A stretch of 64,000 nucleotides of DNA, taken from JBGAQP01 sp044220635 (GTDB lineage: Bacteria > Pseudomonadota > Gammaproteobacteria > Burkholderiales > Usitatibacteraceae). Within the stretch, counting starts at the first letter, position 1. Every line of letters starts with the position of its first letter. The position numbers were made by a program, and so were the translations under genes. Of the stretch, positions 12,032-20,169 are shown in pieces. The stretch lies in the NCBI GenBank assembly GCA_044220635.1, contig JBGAQP010000014.1:35136-99135 (forward strand), given 5' to 3'. A model generated the notes under the pieces. That model had not been told where the DNA came from. It saw only the letters and a list, made by a program, of their open reading frames with translations, and did not search any database.

Positions 12032-14551
12032 CTAGACCTTCGTCACCTTCACGGCGCATTTCTTGAAATCGGTCTCTTTCGAGATCGGGCAGGTCGCGTC
12101 CAGGGTGAGCTTGTTCACGAGCCGGCCCTCGTCGAAGAACGGCACGAACACGAGGCCCAGCGGGGGCTTGTTGCGCCCGCGCGTTTCCACGCGCGCCACC
12201 ATCTCGCCGCGGCGCGAGACCACCTTGCACTCGGCGCCGCGCTGCAGGCCCCGCTTCTTCGCGTCGTCGGGGTGCATGAACACCACGGCCTCGGGCACCG
12301 CGCGGTGCAGCTCCGCCACGCGCCGCGTCATGGAGCCGGTGTGCCAGTGCTCGAGCACGCGTCCCGTGCACAGCCACAGGTCGTAATCCTTGTCGGGAGC
12401 TTCCGCCGCGGGCTGGTAGGGAAGCGCGAAGATCACGGCCTTGCCGTCGGGCTTGCCGTAGAACTTCACGCCCTCGCCCTTCTTCACGTACGGGTCGTAG
12501 CCCTCGCGGAAGCGCCAGAGGGTTTCCTTGCCGTCCACCACGGGCCAGCGAAGCCCGCGCGCCTTGTGGTAGGTGTCGAAGTCCGCGAGGTCGTGGGCGT
12601 GGCCGCGCCCGAACTGCGCGTATTCCTCGAAGAGGCCCTTGTGCAGGTAGAAGCCGAAGTGCTTCGACTCGTCGTTGTCGAAGCCCTTCTGCGTCTGCGC
12701 GAGCGGGTACTTGTTGACCACGCCGTTCTTGAAGAGCACATCGAAGAGGGTCTTGCCCTTGTACTCGGGCTTCTTCGCGAGGAGCTCGGGCGTCCAGACC
12801 TCCTCCATCCTGAAGCGCTTGGAGAACTCCACGAGCTGCCAGAGGTCGCTCCGGGATTCGCCCGGCGCCCTCACCTGCTGGCGCCAGAACTGCGTGCGGC
12901 GCTCGGCGTTGCCGAACGCACCTTCCTTCTCCACCCACATCGCCGACGGGAGGATCAGGTCCGCGGCGAGCGCGCTCACCGTGGGGTAGGCATCCGAAAC
13001 CACCACGAAGGTCGCGGGATTGCGCCACCCGGGGTAGATCTCGCCGTTGATGTTGGGCCCGGCCTGCATGTTGTTCGTGGTCTGGGTCCAGTAGCACTTG
13101 AGCTTGCCGTCCTTGAGCGCGCGGCTCTGCGCCACGGCGTGCAGCCCGATCTTGTCGTTGAGCGTGCCCGGCGGGAGCTGCCAGAGCTTCTCGGTCTCCT
13201 CGCGGTGCTTCGGGTTCGTGACCACCATGTCCGCGGGCAGCCGGTGCGCGAAGGTGCCGACCTCGCGCGCGGTGCCGCAGGCCGAGGGCTGGCCCGTGAG
13301 CGAGAACGGGCTGTTGCCGGGCTCGGCGATCTTGCCCACCAGCAGGTGGACGTTGTAGATCATGTTGTTCACCCAGGTGCCGCGCGTGTGCTGGTTGAAG
13401 CCCATCGTCCAGAAGGAGGTCACCTTCTTCTTCGGGTCGGCGTAGATCTCGGCGAGCGCCTTGAGGTCCTTCGGCGCGACACCCGAGAGCTTCGCGACCT
13501 TCTCGAGCGTGTACTCGGAGACGAACTTCGCGAACTCGTCGAAGCTCATCTTCTCGGCCTTGCCCGTGTCGCCCCGCGGCTTGCCGTCCGCGCCCGGGTA
13601 GCCGTTGTTCATCTGGTCCTTCTCGAGCGCGTGCGCGGGCCTCAGGCCATAGCCGATGTCGGTCGCGCCCCTGGCGAAGTTCACGTGCTTCTGCACGAAC
13701 TCCTTGTTCACCTTGCCCGTCGAGATGATGTGGTGGCAGATGTAGTTGAGGATCGCGAGGTCCGTCTGCGGCGTGAAGACGATCGGGATGTCGGCGAGGT
13801 CGAAGCTGCGGTGCTCGAAGGTGGACATCACCACGACCTTGCACTCGGGGTGCGTGAGGCGCCGGTCGGTGATGCGCGACCACAGGATCGGGTGCATCTC
13901 GGCCATGTTCGAGCCCCAGAGGACGAAGGCGTCCGCGTGCTCGATGTCGTCGTAGCAGCCCATGGGCTCGTCGATGCCGAAGGTGCGCATGAAGCCCGCG
14001 ACGGCGGAAGCCATGCAGTGGCGCGCGTTCGGGTCGAGGTTGTTCGAGCGGAAGCCCGCCTTGTAGAGCTTCGCGGCGGCGTAGCCCTCCCAGATCGTCC
14101 ACTGGCCCGAGCCGAACATGCCGACCGCGCCCGGGCCCTCCTTCTTCAGGGCCTCCTTCCACTTCTCGGCCATGATGTCGAAGGCCTCGTTCCACGACAC
14201 CGGCGCGAACTCGCCGTTCTTGTCGTACTTGCCGTTCTTCTTCCGGAGCAGCGGCGTGGTGAGGCGGTCCGCGCCGTACATGATCTTCGACAGGAAGTAG
14301 CCCTTGATGCAGTTGAGGCCCCGGTTCACCGGGGAGTCGGGGTCGCCCTGCGTGGCGACCACGCGCCCGCTCTGCGTGCCCACGAGGACCGCGCAGCCCA
14401 CGCCGCAGAAGCGGCACGGCGCCTTGTCCCAGCGGATGTCCTTCGCCTCGACGGCGGTCTTGCCGGCCGGTTGCGCGAGCGCGATGCCCGCGGCGCTCGC
14501 CGCCGCGGCGGCTGCGTTGATCTTGATGAACTGGCGCCGGTCGATCGTCAT
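12032..14551 (-). CDS. napA: NapA, periplasmic nitrate reductase catalytic subunit
   Basis: This 839-residue protein reduces nitrate to nitrite at a bis-MGD molybdenum centre. It has a Tat signal (DRRQFIK at 4-10), an N-terminal [4Fe-4S] motif (CRFCGVGC about 46-53, with a later Cys in NCIKG), and the conserved molybdenum-ligand cysteine in RHCMAS (about 178-183). Length matches NapA (about 830). Its ATG overlaps the napD stop (ATGA), consistent with NapD acting as its signal-peptide chaperone. Confidence 0.97.
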   Translation of the reverse strand: MTIDRRQFIKINAAAAAASAAGIALAQPAGKTAVEAKDIRWDKAPCRFCGVGCAVLVGTQSGRVVATQGDPDSPVNRGLNCIKGYFLSKIMYGADRLTTPLLRKKNGKYDKNGEFAPVSWNEAFDIMAEKWKEALKKEGPGAVGMFGSGQWTIWEGYAAAKLYKAGFRSNNLDPNARHCMASAVAGFMRTFGIDEPMGCYDDIEHADAFVLWGSNMAEMHPILWSRITDRRLTHPECKVVVMSTFEHRSFDLADIPIVFTPQTDLAILNYICHHIISTGKVNKEFVQKHVNFARGATDIGYGLRPAHALEKDQMNNGYPGADGKPRGDTGKAEKMSFDEFAKFVSEYTLEKVAKLSGVAPKDLKALAEIYADPKKKVTSFWTMGFNQHTRGTWVNNMIYNVHLLVGKIAEPGNSPFSLTGQPSACGTAREVGTFAHRLPADMVVTNPKHREETEKLWQLPPGTLNDKIGLHAVAQSRALKDGKLKCYWTQTTNNMQAGPNINGEIYPGWRNPATFVVVSDAYPTVSALAADLILPSAMWVEKEGAFGNAERRTQFWRQQVRAPGESRSDLWQLVEFSKRFRMEEVWTPELLAKKPEYKGKTLFDVLFKNGVVNKYPLAQTQKGFDNDESKHFGFYLHKGLFEEYAQFGRGHAHDLADFDTYHKARGLRWPVVDGKETLWRFREGYDPYVKKGEGVKFYGKPDGKAVIFALPYQPAAEAPDKDYDLWLCTGRVLEHWHTGSMTRRVAELHRAVPEAVVFMHPDDAKKRGLQRGAECKVVSRRGEMVARVETRGRNKPPLGLVFVPFFDEGRLVNKLTLDATCPISKETDFKKCAVKVTKV

Positions 14552-14805
14552 GGCTTCGCCTCCAGGGGTTCGGGTGCCGGGTCGGAATACTGGTAGACGA
14601 GGGTCGCGGACAGCACGCCCTCGACGAGGTGGATGTCGAGCAGGGTCTTCTCGAAGGAGACGCCGGGGCGGTCCTCGACGGTGATGGCGAGGCGCCCTTC
14701 GGGGGAGGAGGCCGCGACCTCCACGCCGGGAATCGCGACGAGGCGCTCGCGCACGGGCTCGAGCGCCTCGGGATGCGCGCGGATGACGAGGCTCGCTATG
14801 TCCAT
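14548..14805 (-). CDS. napD: NapD, Tat-signal chaperone for NapA
   Basis: This 85-residue ferredoxin-fold-like cytoplasmic protein has the NapD pattern: an N-terminal strand (IASLVIRA), the segment IPGVEVAASSPEGR, and a C-terminal strand (GVLSATLVYQYSD). NapD binds the NapA twin-arginine signal until the cofactor is inserted. The start ATG lies inside the end of napF (10-base overlap). Confidence 0.93.
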   Translation of the reverse strand: MDIASLVIRAHPEALEPVRERLVAIPGVEVAASSPEGRLAITVEDRPGVSFEKTLLDIHLVEGVLSATLVYQYSDPAPEPLEAKP

Positions 14806-15299
14806 GGTCCGCCCTCCCGGGCCAGCGTGATCGCCCCGACGGGGCAGGGGGCGACGCAGGCCCCGCAGCCGCTGCACGCGAGGATGTCGACCACCGGTTT
14901 CGGGATCCCGCCCGCGGCGGGCTTCAGGCGCAGCGCCCGCGACTCGCAGGCATCCGCGCAGCTCATGCACATCACGTCGCGCGCCGCGAGGCATTCGCTG
15001 CCGATCACGGCGTACTGGAACCAGGGCTGGGTGTCCGCGCGGGGGCGCCACAGCGCCCGGGGGCCGCACACGCTCGCGCAATCGCCGCAGAAGGTGCAAC
15101 CCTCGCCCTGCGCGACGAACTCCGGGTAGCCGCCTTCGCCGCGCACGAGGACGCTCTCGGGGCAGGCCTCGATGCAGGCGTCGCAGCGGGTGCAGGCGGC
15201 CTCGAAGGCGGATTCCTCGCGCGCCCAGGGCGGACGCTGGGCGGGGACGGGACGGAAACGGCCGCGCAACCATTGGCGGCGGGGGGAGACGATGCTCAT
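14796..15299 (-). CDS. napF: NapF, ferredoxin-type protein of the nap operon
   Basis: This 167-residue cytoplasmic protein has four cysteine clusters for [4Fe-4S] centres (CTRCDACIEACP, CTFCGDCASVCG, CMSCADACES, CSGCGACVAPCP). NapF interacts with NapA during iron-sulfur insertion. It is first in the operon order F-D-A-G-H-B-C, the same order as in E. coli. The ATG at 15299 was preferred over one about 14 codons upstream because it lies 65 bases from the FNR box and leaves room for a promoter. Confidence 0.92.
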   Translation of the reverse strand: MSIVSPRRQWLRGRFRPVPAQRPPWAREESAFEAACTRCDACIEACPESVLVRGEGGYPEFVAQGEGCTFCGDCASVCGPRALWRPRADTQPWFQYAVIGSECLAARDVMCMSCADACESRALRLKPAAGGIPKPVVDILACSGCGACVAPCPVGAITLAREGGPWT

Positions 15300-15335
15300 G
15301 CGCGGTCGGGGCCGGATTGCACCAGAGTGGTTCAT

Positions 15336-15377
15336 CATTCTCGACCCGGGCTCCGGGGGGAATTTGATGCCGATCAA
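15336..15377 (-). promoter_or_regulatory. FNR/ANR-type promoter of the nap operon
   Basis: TTGATGCCGATCAA at 15364-15377 is a perfect match to the FNR consensus (TTGAT-N4-ATCAA). On the minus strand an AGAATG/GAGAAT hexamer at 15336-15342 sits where a -10 box would lie if FNR binds at about -41.5, giving a start near 15329. This is the class II FNR-activated layout, so nitrate reduction should be induced when oxygen is low. No NarL heptamer was searched for exhaustively. Confidence 0.75.
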
Positions 15378-15441
15378 GGCGGCCCCCGCGCTTCCGGCCC
15401 CAACCTCGTTGCCTTGATCCATTACAGGATTCCCGCCCCCC

Positions 15442-16503
15442 ATGGCCCTGCTTTTCTCGCCCCTTCGCCTGCGGTCCCTCGAGCTCGCCAACCGCGTCAT
15501 GGTCTCGCCCATGTGCCAGTACTCCTGCGAGGAGGGAATGCCCAACGAGTGGCACCTCGTCCACCTCGGCAGCCGTGCGGTGGGCGGCGCGGGGCTGGTG
15601 ATGACCGAAGCCGCCGCCGTGAACCCCGAAGGGCGCATCACCCCCTGGGACGCGGGGATCTGGTCCGGGGCGCACGCGGCGGCGTGGAAGCCGATCGCCG
15701 CGTTCATCCGCGCGCAGGGCGCGGTGCCCGCGATGCAGCTCGCGCACGCGGGGCGCAAGGCCGCCTGCGACAAGCCCTGGCTCGGGGGCAAGCCCCTCGC
15801 GCCGCAGGCGGGCGGGTGGAAGACCGTCGGTCCCGGCGAGCTGCCCTTCGGAGGCTACCCGGCCCCGCGCGCGATGGGCGTGGCCGACATCGAGGCGGTG
15901 GTCGCGGATTTCCGCCGCGCGGCGGGCTTCGCCCTCGCCGCGGGCTTCGAGGCCGTGGAAGTGCACGCGGCGCACGGCTATCTCCTGCACGAGTTCCTCT
16001 CGCCGCTCTCGAACCCGCGGCGCGACGACTTCGGCGGATCGCTCGACAATCGCATGCGGCTACCGCTCGCGGTGGCGCGCGCGGTGCGCGAGGCCTGGCC
16101 CGAGTCGAAGCCCGTGTTCGTGCGCATCTCGGCGACGGACTGGTCGGAGGGCGGCTGGGACCTCGCGCAGTCGGTCGCGTTCTCGAAGGAGTTGCGCGCG
16201 ATCGGCATCGACCTCGTGGACTGCTCGAGCGGCGGGAACGTCGCGGACGCGAAAGTGCCGCTCGCGCCCGGCTACCAGACGCCGTTCGCGGAGGCGATCC
16301 GGCGCGAGGCGGGCATCCCCACCGCGGCGGTCGGGCTCATCACCGAGCCCGTGCAGGCCGAGCACATCCTCGCCACCGGCCAGGCGGACCTCGTCTGCCT
16401 CGCCCGGGCGCTGCTGCGCGATCCCTACTGGGCGCTCCACGCCGCCACCGCCCTGAAAGCCGAAGTGAAGTGGCCCGACCAATACCTGCGCGCCAAGCCC
16501 TGA
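15442..16503 (+). CDS. Old Yellow Enzyme family NADPH dehydrogenase (YqjM/NamA type)
   Basis: This 353-residue TIM-barrel flavoprotein reduces the C=C bond of alpha,beta-unsaturated carbonyl compounds with NADPH, using FMN. The YqjM-type cysteine is in PMCQYS (about residues 24-29), the substrate-binding histidines are near HAAHGYLLHEF (about 174-184), and the conserved NPRRDDFGGS and RMRLP-type segments follow. It is cytoplasmic. It is divergent from the nap operon across 142 bases, and a nested palindromic repeat begins five bases after its stop. Physiological substrate unknown. Confidence 0.92.
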   Translation: MALLFSPLRLRSLELANRVMVSPMCQYSCEEGMPNEWHLVHLGSRAVGGAGLVMTEAAAVNPEGRITPWDAGIWSGAHAAAWKPIAAFIRAQGAVPAMQLAHAGRKAACDKPWLGGKPLAPQAGGWKTVGPGELPFGGYPAPRAMGVADIEAVVADFRRAAGFALAAGFEAVEVHAAHGYLLHEFLSPLSNPRRDDFGGSLDNRMRLPLAVARAVREAWPESKPVFVRISATDWSEGGWDLAQSVAFSKELRAIGIDLVDCSSGGNVADAKVPLAPGYQTPFAEAIRREAGIPTAAVGLITEPVQAEHILATGQADLVCLARALLRDPYWALHAATALKAEVKWPDQYLRAKP

Positions 16504-16508
16504 ACCGG

Positions 16509-16578
16509 AAAATGGGGACAGTCCCCATTTTCGCGTTGTAACACTGTTACAGCCTGAAAATGGGGACTGTCCCCATTT
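16509..16578. repeat. Nested palindromic repeat element, copy 1
   Basis: Two near-identical palindromes flank a third. The left arm is AAAATGGGGAC-A-GTCCCCATTTT (16509-16531), the centre is TGTAACA-C-TGTTACA (16537-16551), and the right arm is AAAATGGGGAC-T-GTCCCCATTT (16557-16578). Because the right arm is the reverse complement of the left, the whole element is also one large inverted repeat. A second copy is at 53352-53442. It separates the Old Yellow Enzyme stop from the ydfG promoter and could act as a terminator in either direction. Confidence 0.85.
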
Positions 16579-16595
16579 GGCATAATCGCGGGGCC

Positions 16596-17351
16596 ATGAT
16601 CGTTTTCGTCACCGGCGCGACCGCCGGGCTGGGGGAGGCCATCGCGCGACGCTTCGTTCGCGAGGGGCACCGCGTGATCGCGGCGGGACGGCGCGAGGAG
16701 CGGCTCGAGGCCCTGCGCAGGGAATTGGGCGAGCGGGTCCACGCCGTCGTCCTCGACGTGCGCGACCGCGGGGCCGTGGAGCGCGCGTTCGCCACGCTTC
16801 CCGCGCCCTTCGCCGAGATCGACGTCCTCGTGAACAACGCGGGGCTCGCGCTCGGGCTCGAGCGCGCGCAGGAGGCGAACCTCGACGACTGGGACGCCGT
16901 GGTCGACACGAACGTGAAGGGGATGATGTACTGCACGCGCGCCGCGCTCCCCGGCATGGTCGCGCGCAACCGCGGCCACGTGGTCAACATCGGCTCGGTC
17001 GCCGCGCAGTTCCCGTACTCGGGGGGCCACGTCTACGGCGCGAGCAAGGCCTTCGTGCACCAGTTCGGGCTGAGCGTGCGCGCCGACCTGCTGGGCACGG
17101 CGGTGCGCCTCACCGAAGTGCAGCCCGGCCTCACCCGGGGCACCGAGTTCTCGGAAGTGCGCTACAAGGGCGACCGCGAGCGCGCGGCCGCGCCCTACGC
17201 GGGAGCCGAGGTCCTCGAGCCCGAGGACATCGCGGAATGCGTGCACTGGGCGGTCACCCGCCCGCCGCGCATGAACGTCAACACGATCCAGGTCATGCCC
17301 GTGTGCCAGGCGCCCACGCGGCTCGCCACCTTCCGCCCGGAGAAGAAATGA
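16596..17351 (+). CDS. ydfG: NADP-dependent 3-hydroxy acid dehydrogenase, YdfG-like SDR
   Basis: This 251-residue short-chain dehydrogenase has the cofactor motif TGATAGLG (about 6-13), the NNAG motif (LVNNAGLAL) and the catalytic Ser and YxxxK (about 140-155, VYGASK). The C-terminal segment ending NVNTIQVMPVCQ is typical of YdfG, which oxidises 3-hydroxy acids such as serine and 3-hydroxyisobutyrate and reduces malonic semialdehyde. The start at 16596 was chosen because the 12 codons before it lie in the palindromic repeat. A CATAAT hexamer (16581-16586) lies between. The stop overlaps the yfcG start (ATGA). Confidence 0.9.
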   Translation: MIVFVTGATAGLGEAIARRFVREGHRVIAAGRREERLEALRRELGERVHAVVLDVRDRGAVERAFATLPAPFAEIDVLVNNAGLALGLERAQEANLDDWDAVVDTNVKGMMYCTRAALPGMVARNRGHVVNIGSVAAQFPYSGGHVYGASKAFVHQFGLSVRADLLGTAVRLTEVQPGLTRGTEFSEVRYKGDRERAAAPYAGAEVLEPEDIAECVHWAVTRPPRMNVNTIQVMPVCQAPTRLATFRPEKK

Positions 17352-18049
17352 TCGACCTGCACTACTGGACCACGCCCAACGGCCACAAGGTGACGCTCTT
17401 CCTCGAGGAAGCGAAGCTCCCCTACCGGATCTTCCCGGTGAACATCTCGAAGGGCGACCAGTTCAAGCCGGAATTCCTCGCGATCTCGCCCAACAACAAG
17501 ATCCCGGCGATCGTCGACCACGAGCCCGCCGACGGCGGCAAGCCCGTCAGCGTGTTCGAATCCGGCGCGATCCTGCTCTACCTCGCGGGCAAGACCGGGA
17601 AGTTCATCCCGGCGACGCTGCGCGGCCAGGTCGAGGCGCTCGAGTGGCTCATGTGGCAGATGGGGGGCCTGGGCCCCATGCTCGGCCAGAACCACCACTT
17701 CCGGCACTACGCGCCGGAAAAGATCCCCTACGCGATCGAGCGCTACGAGAAGGAGGCGAACCGCCTCTACGGCGTGCTCGACAAGCGACTCGCGGGGCGC
17801 GACTTCATCCTCGGCAAGGCCTACTCGATCGCCGACATGGCCTCCTACCCGTGGATCCTTCCCGAGCGCCAGGGGCAGGACCTCGACGACTTCCCGAACC
17901 TCGGGCGCTGGCACGCGGCGATCAAGGCGCGGCCGGCGACGGTGCGCGCCTACGCCAAGGCGAAGGAAGTGAACCCGGGCCCGAGAGCGCCCGTGACCGA
18001 GGAGGAGCGCAAGGTCCTCTTCGGGCAGGACCGCAGCGTGGTCAAGTGA
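17348..18049 (+). CDS. yfcG: Glutathione S-transferase-like disulfide-bond oxidoreductase YfcG
   Basis: This 233-residue protein has a thioredoxin-fold GST N-domain (about 1-85) with the Nu-class signature TPNGHKVTLFLEE and the SPNNKIPAIVDH segment including the cis-Pro loop, then an all-helical C-domain (about 95-210). Nu-class GSTs such as E. coli YfcG reduce disulfides or peroxides with glutathione in the cytoplasm. It overlaps ydfG by 4 bases and is 8 bases ahead of the oligomer hydrolase gene. Confidence 0.92.
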   Translation: MIDLHYWTTPNGHKVTLFLEEAKLPYRIFPVNISKGDQFKPEFLAISPNNKIPAIVDHEPADGGKPVSVFESGAILLYLAGKTGKFIPATLRGQVEALEWLMWQMGGLGPMLGQNHHFRHYAPEKIPYAIERYEKEANRLYGVLDKRLAGRDFILGKAYSIADMASYPWILPERQGQDLDDFPNLGRWHAAIKARPATVRAYAKAKEVNPGPRAPVTEEERKVLFGQDRSVVK

Positions 18050-18057
18050 GGAGCGCC

Positions 18058-20160
18058 ATGACCGATTCCGCCCGCATCCCGGCTTCCATCGGCAGCCTCG
18101 CGATCGCACTCGCGCTCGCCGGCTGCGCCGACGACTCGCAGACCGAAGGCGGCCTGAACGAGAAACCCGCGTTCATCCGCGGCGCGATCCTCGCGACGAA
18201 ATACGACGCAACGACCGACGACCTGCTCACCGCGGGCCTGGGCAAGTCGGGGCTCGCCGGCGCCGCGCCCGGGTTCGCCGATCCCGCGAACCCCACGGCG
18301 GCGGAGCTGCGCCGCTCGGCGATCTGGAACAACTACCGCGCGCTCGTCGACATCGCCGCCAACGGCGGATACGGCACGCTCTACGGGCCCAACGTCGACG
18401 CGGCGGGCACGGTCACCACCGGCGAGGGCCGGATCGCGGGGGAGGAATTCCTCGCCTACGCCGACGACGGCTCGGGAACGCAGAACGTCGCGATGATGGT
18501 CCAGATCCCCGCCACTTTCTCGCCCGCGAACGCGTGCATCGTCACCGCGACCTCGAGCGGGTCGCGCGGCGTCTACGGCGCGGTCGCCACCGCGGGCGAG
18601 TGGGGCCTCAAGCGCGGCTGCGCGGTCGCCTACACCGACAAGGGAACCGGCAACGGCGGACACGACCTCGCCGCGAACGCCGTCTACGGGATCCAGGGGC
18701 TGCGCATGTCCGCGACTTCCGGCGGGCCGTCGGGATTCACCGCGGCGGTTTCGGCCACGGACCTCGCCGCGTTCAACGCCGGGTTCCCGAACCGCTGGGC
18801 CTACAAGCACGCGCACTCGCAGCAAAACCCCGAGAAGGACTGGGGGACGAACACGCTGCAGGCGGTGCAGTTCGCCTTCTTCGTGATCAACGAGCGGTTC
18901 GGCAACCAGTCCGACGGCCGGGCCTACCGGACGATCCGGGAGGAGAACACGATCGTGATCGCCTCGAGCGTCTCCAACGGCGCGGGCGCGGCGCTCGCCG
19001 CCGCCGAGCTCGACGCCGACGGCCTCATCGACGGCGTGGCCGTGGCCGAGCCGCAGGTGAACTTCAACCCGCCGGCTGCGACCATCCGGCGCGGGGCGTC
19101 CGCCGTCGCCGCCCACAGCAAGACGCTCTACGAATACTTCACGATCGCGAACCTCTACCAGCCCTGCGCCGCCTACGCGCCGCAGAACGCGGCCTCCCCC
19201 GCGCTCGCCTTCGTGGTCGCCTCGCGCGCCGCGGCGCGCTGCGCCGCGCTCGCCGCCGCCGGGCTCGTCGCGGGGACGACGACCGCCGAGCAGGGCACGG
19301 ACGCCCTCGCGAAGCTGCGCGCCGCGGGCTGGGAGGCGGACTCCGACCTCTTCCACGCCTCGCACTACGCCTTCGCCACGCTCCCCGTCGCCCTCACCTA
19401 CGCGAACGCCTACGCGCGCGCGGGCGTGCGCGACAACCTCTGCGGCTACAGTTTCGGCGGCACGCCCGCGGGGGGAGTGCCCGCGCCGCTTTCCGCGAAC
19501 GCGGCCGCGCAGCTCTTCGGCGTGGGCAACGGCGTGCCGCCCACCGGGGGCATCAACATCCTCAACAACGACTCCGTGGGCGGAACCGCGCTCGACGCCG
19601 CCTCGATCTCGCCCTCCACGGGGGTCGCGGACTACAACGTGGACGGCGCCAACTGCCTGCGCGAGCTCTTCACGGGCACCTCCACCCGGGCCGCGGCCCT
19701 GCGCGCGGGCGTGGACGCCGTGAAGCGAAACGGGAACCTGCGCGGCAAGCCCGCGATCATCGTCCACGGCCGGAACGACACGCTCGTGCCCGTGAACCAC
19801 ACCTCGCGCCCGTACTACGCGCTCAACAAGGCGGCGGACGCCGCGAGCAAGCTCGCCTACTACGAGGTCACGAACGCGCAGCACTTCGACGCCTTCATCG
19901 GCAATCCCGCGCTCGCGGGCTACGACACGCGCCTCGTCCCGCTGCACCGCTACTTCAACCAGGCGATGGACCTGATGTGGAACCACCTGAAGTCGGGCGC
20001 CGCGATCCCGCCCTCGCAGGTGGTGCGCACCACGCCGCGGGGCGGCACGCCGGGGGCGGCGCCTGCGATCACCGCGGCGAACGTGCCGCCGATCGCGTCG
20101 AGCCCCGCCGCTGCCGACGCGATCGGCTACGCGAACGGCGTGCTCACGGTCCCCGACTGA
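18058..20160 (+). CDS. D-(-)-3-hydroxybutyrate oligomer hydrolase, predicted lipoprotein
   Basis: This 700-residue protein matches the 3HB-oligomer hydrolase family that cleaves short poly-3-hydroxybutyrate chains to 3-hydroxybutyrate. The serine nucleophile is in SSVSNGAG (about 302-309), with a candidate Asp near HGRNDTLVP and a His near AQHFDAF. The N-terminus is a lipoprotein-like signal with a LAGC box (about 20-23), implying a membrane-anchored, extracytoplasmic enzyme. The start follows GAGGAG. Only 8 bases separate it from yfcG, so ydfG-yfcG-hydrolase is likely one transcript. Confidence 0.88.
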   Translation: MTDSARIPASIGSLAIALALAGCADDSQTEGGLNEKPAFIRGAILATKYDATTDDLLTAGLGKSGLAGAAPGFADPANPTAAELRRSAIWNNYRALVDIAANGGYGTLYGPNVDAAGTVTTGEGRIAGEEFLAYADDGSGTQNVAMMVQIPATFSPANACIVTATSSGSRGVYGAVATAGEWGLKRGCAVAYTDKGTGNGGHDLAANAVYGIQGLRMSATSGGPSGFTAAVSATDLAAFNAGFPNRWAYKHAHSQQNPEKDWGTNTLQAVQFAFFVINERFGNQSDGRAYRTIREENTIVIASSVSNGAGAALAAAELDADGLIDGVAVAEPQVNFNPPAATIRRGASAVAAHSKTLYEYFTIANLYQPCAAYAPQNAASPALAFVVASRAAARCAALAAAGLVAGTTTAEQGTDALAKLRAAGWEADSDLFHASHYAFATLPVALTYANAYARAGVRDNLCGYSFGGTPAGGVPAPLSANAAAQLFGVGNGVPPTGGINILNNDSVGGTALDAASISPSTGVADYNVDGANCLRELFTGTSTRAAALRAGVDAVKRNGNLRGKPAIIVHGRNDTLVPVNHTSRPYYALNKAADAASKLAYYEVTNAQHFDAFIGNPALAGYDTRLVPLHRYFNQAMDLMWNHLKSGAAIPPSQVVRTTPRGGTPGAAPAITAANVPPIASSPAAADAIGYANGVLTVPD

Positions 20161-20169
20161 GGCCTTCCC

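Noticed and set aside
16509..16578. IS200/RAYT transposase linked to the repeats
   Set aside because: No transposase motif in any frame in the window; only the repeats are seen.
16560..16595. Upstream ATG of ydfG inside the palindromic repeat
   Set aside because: The added residues are encoded by the repeat and precede a normal SDR N-terminus; the ATG at 16596 fits the family length.
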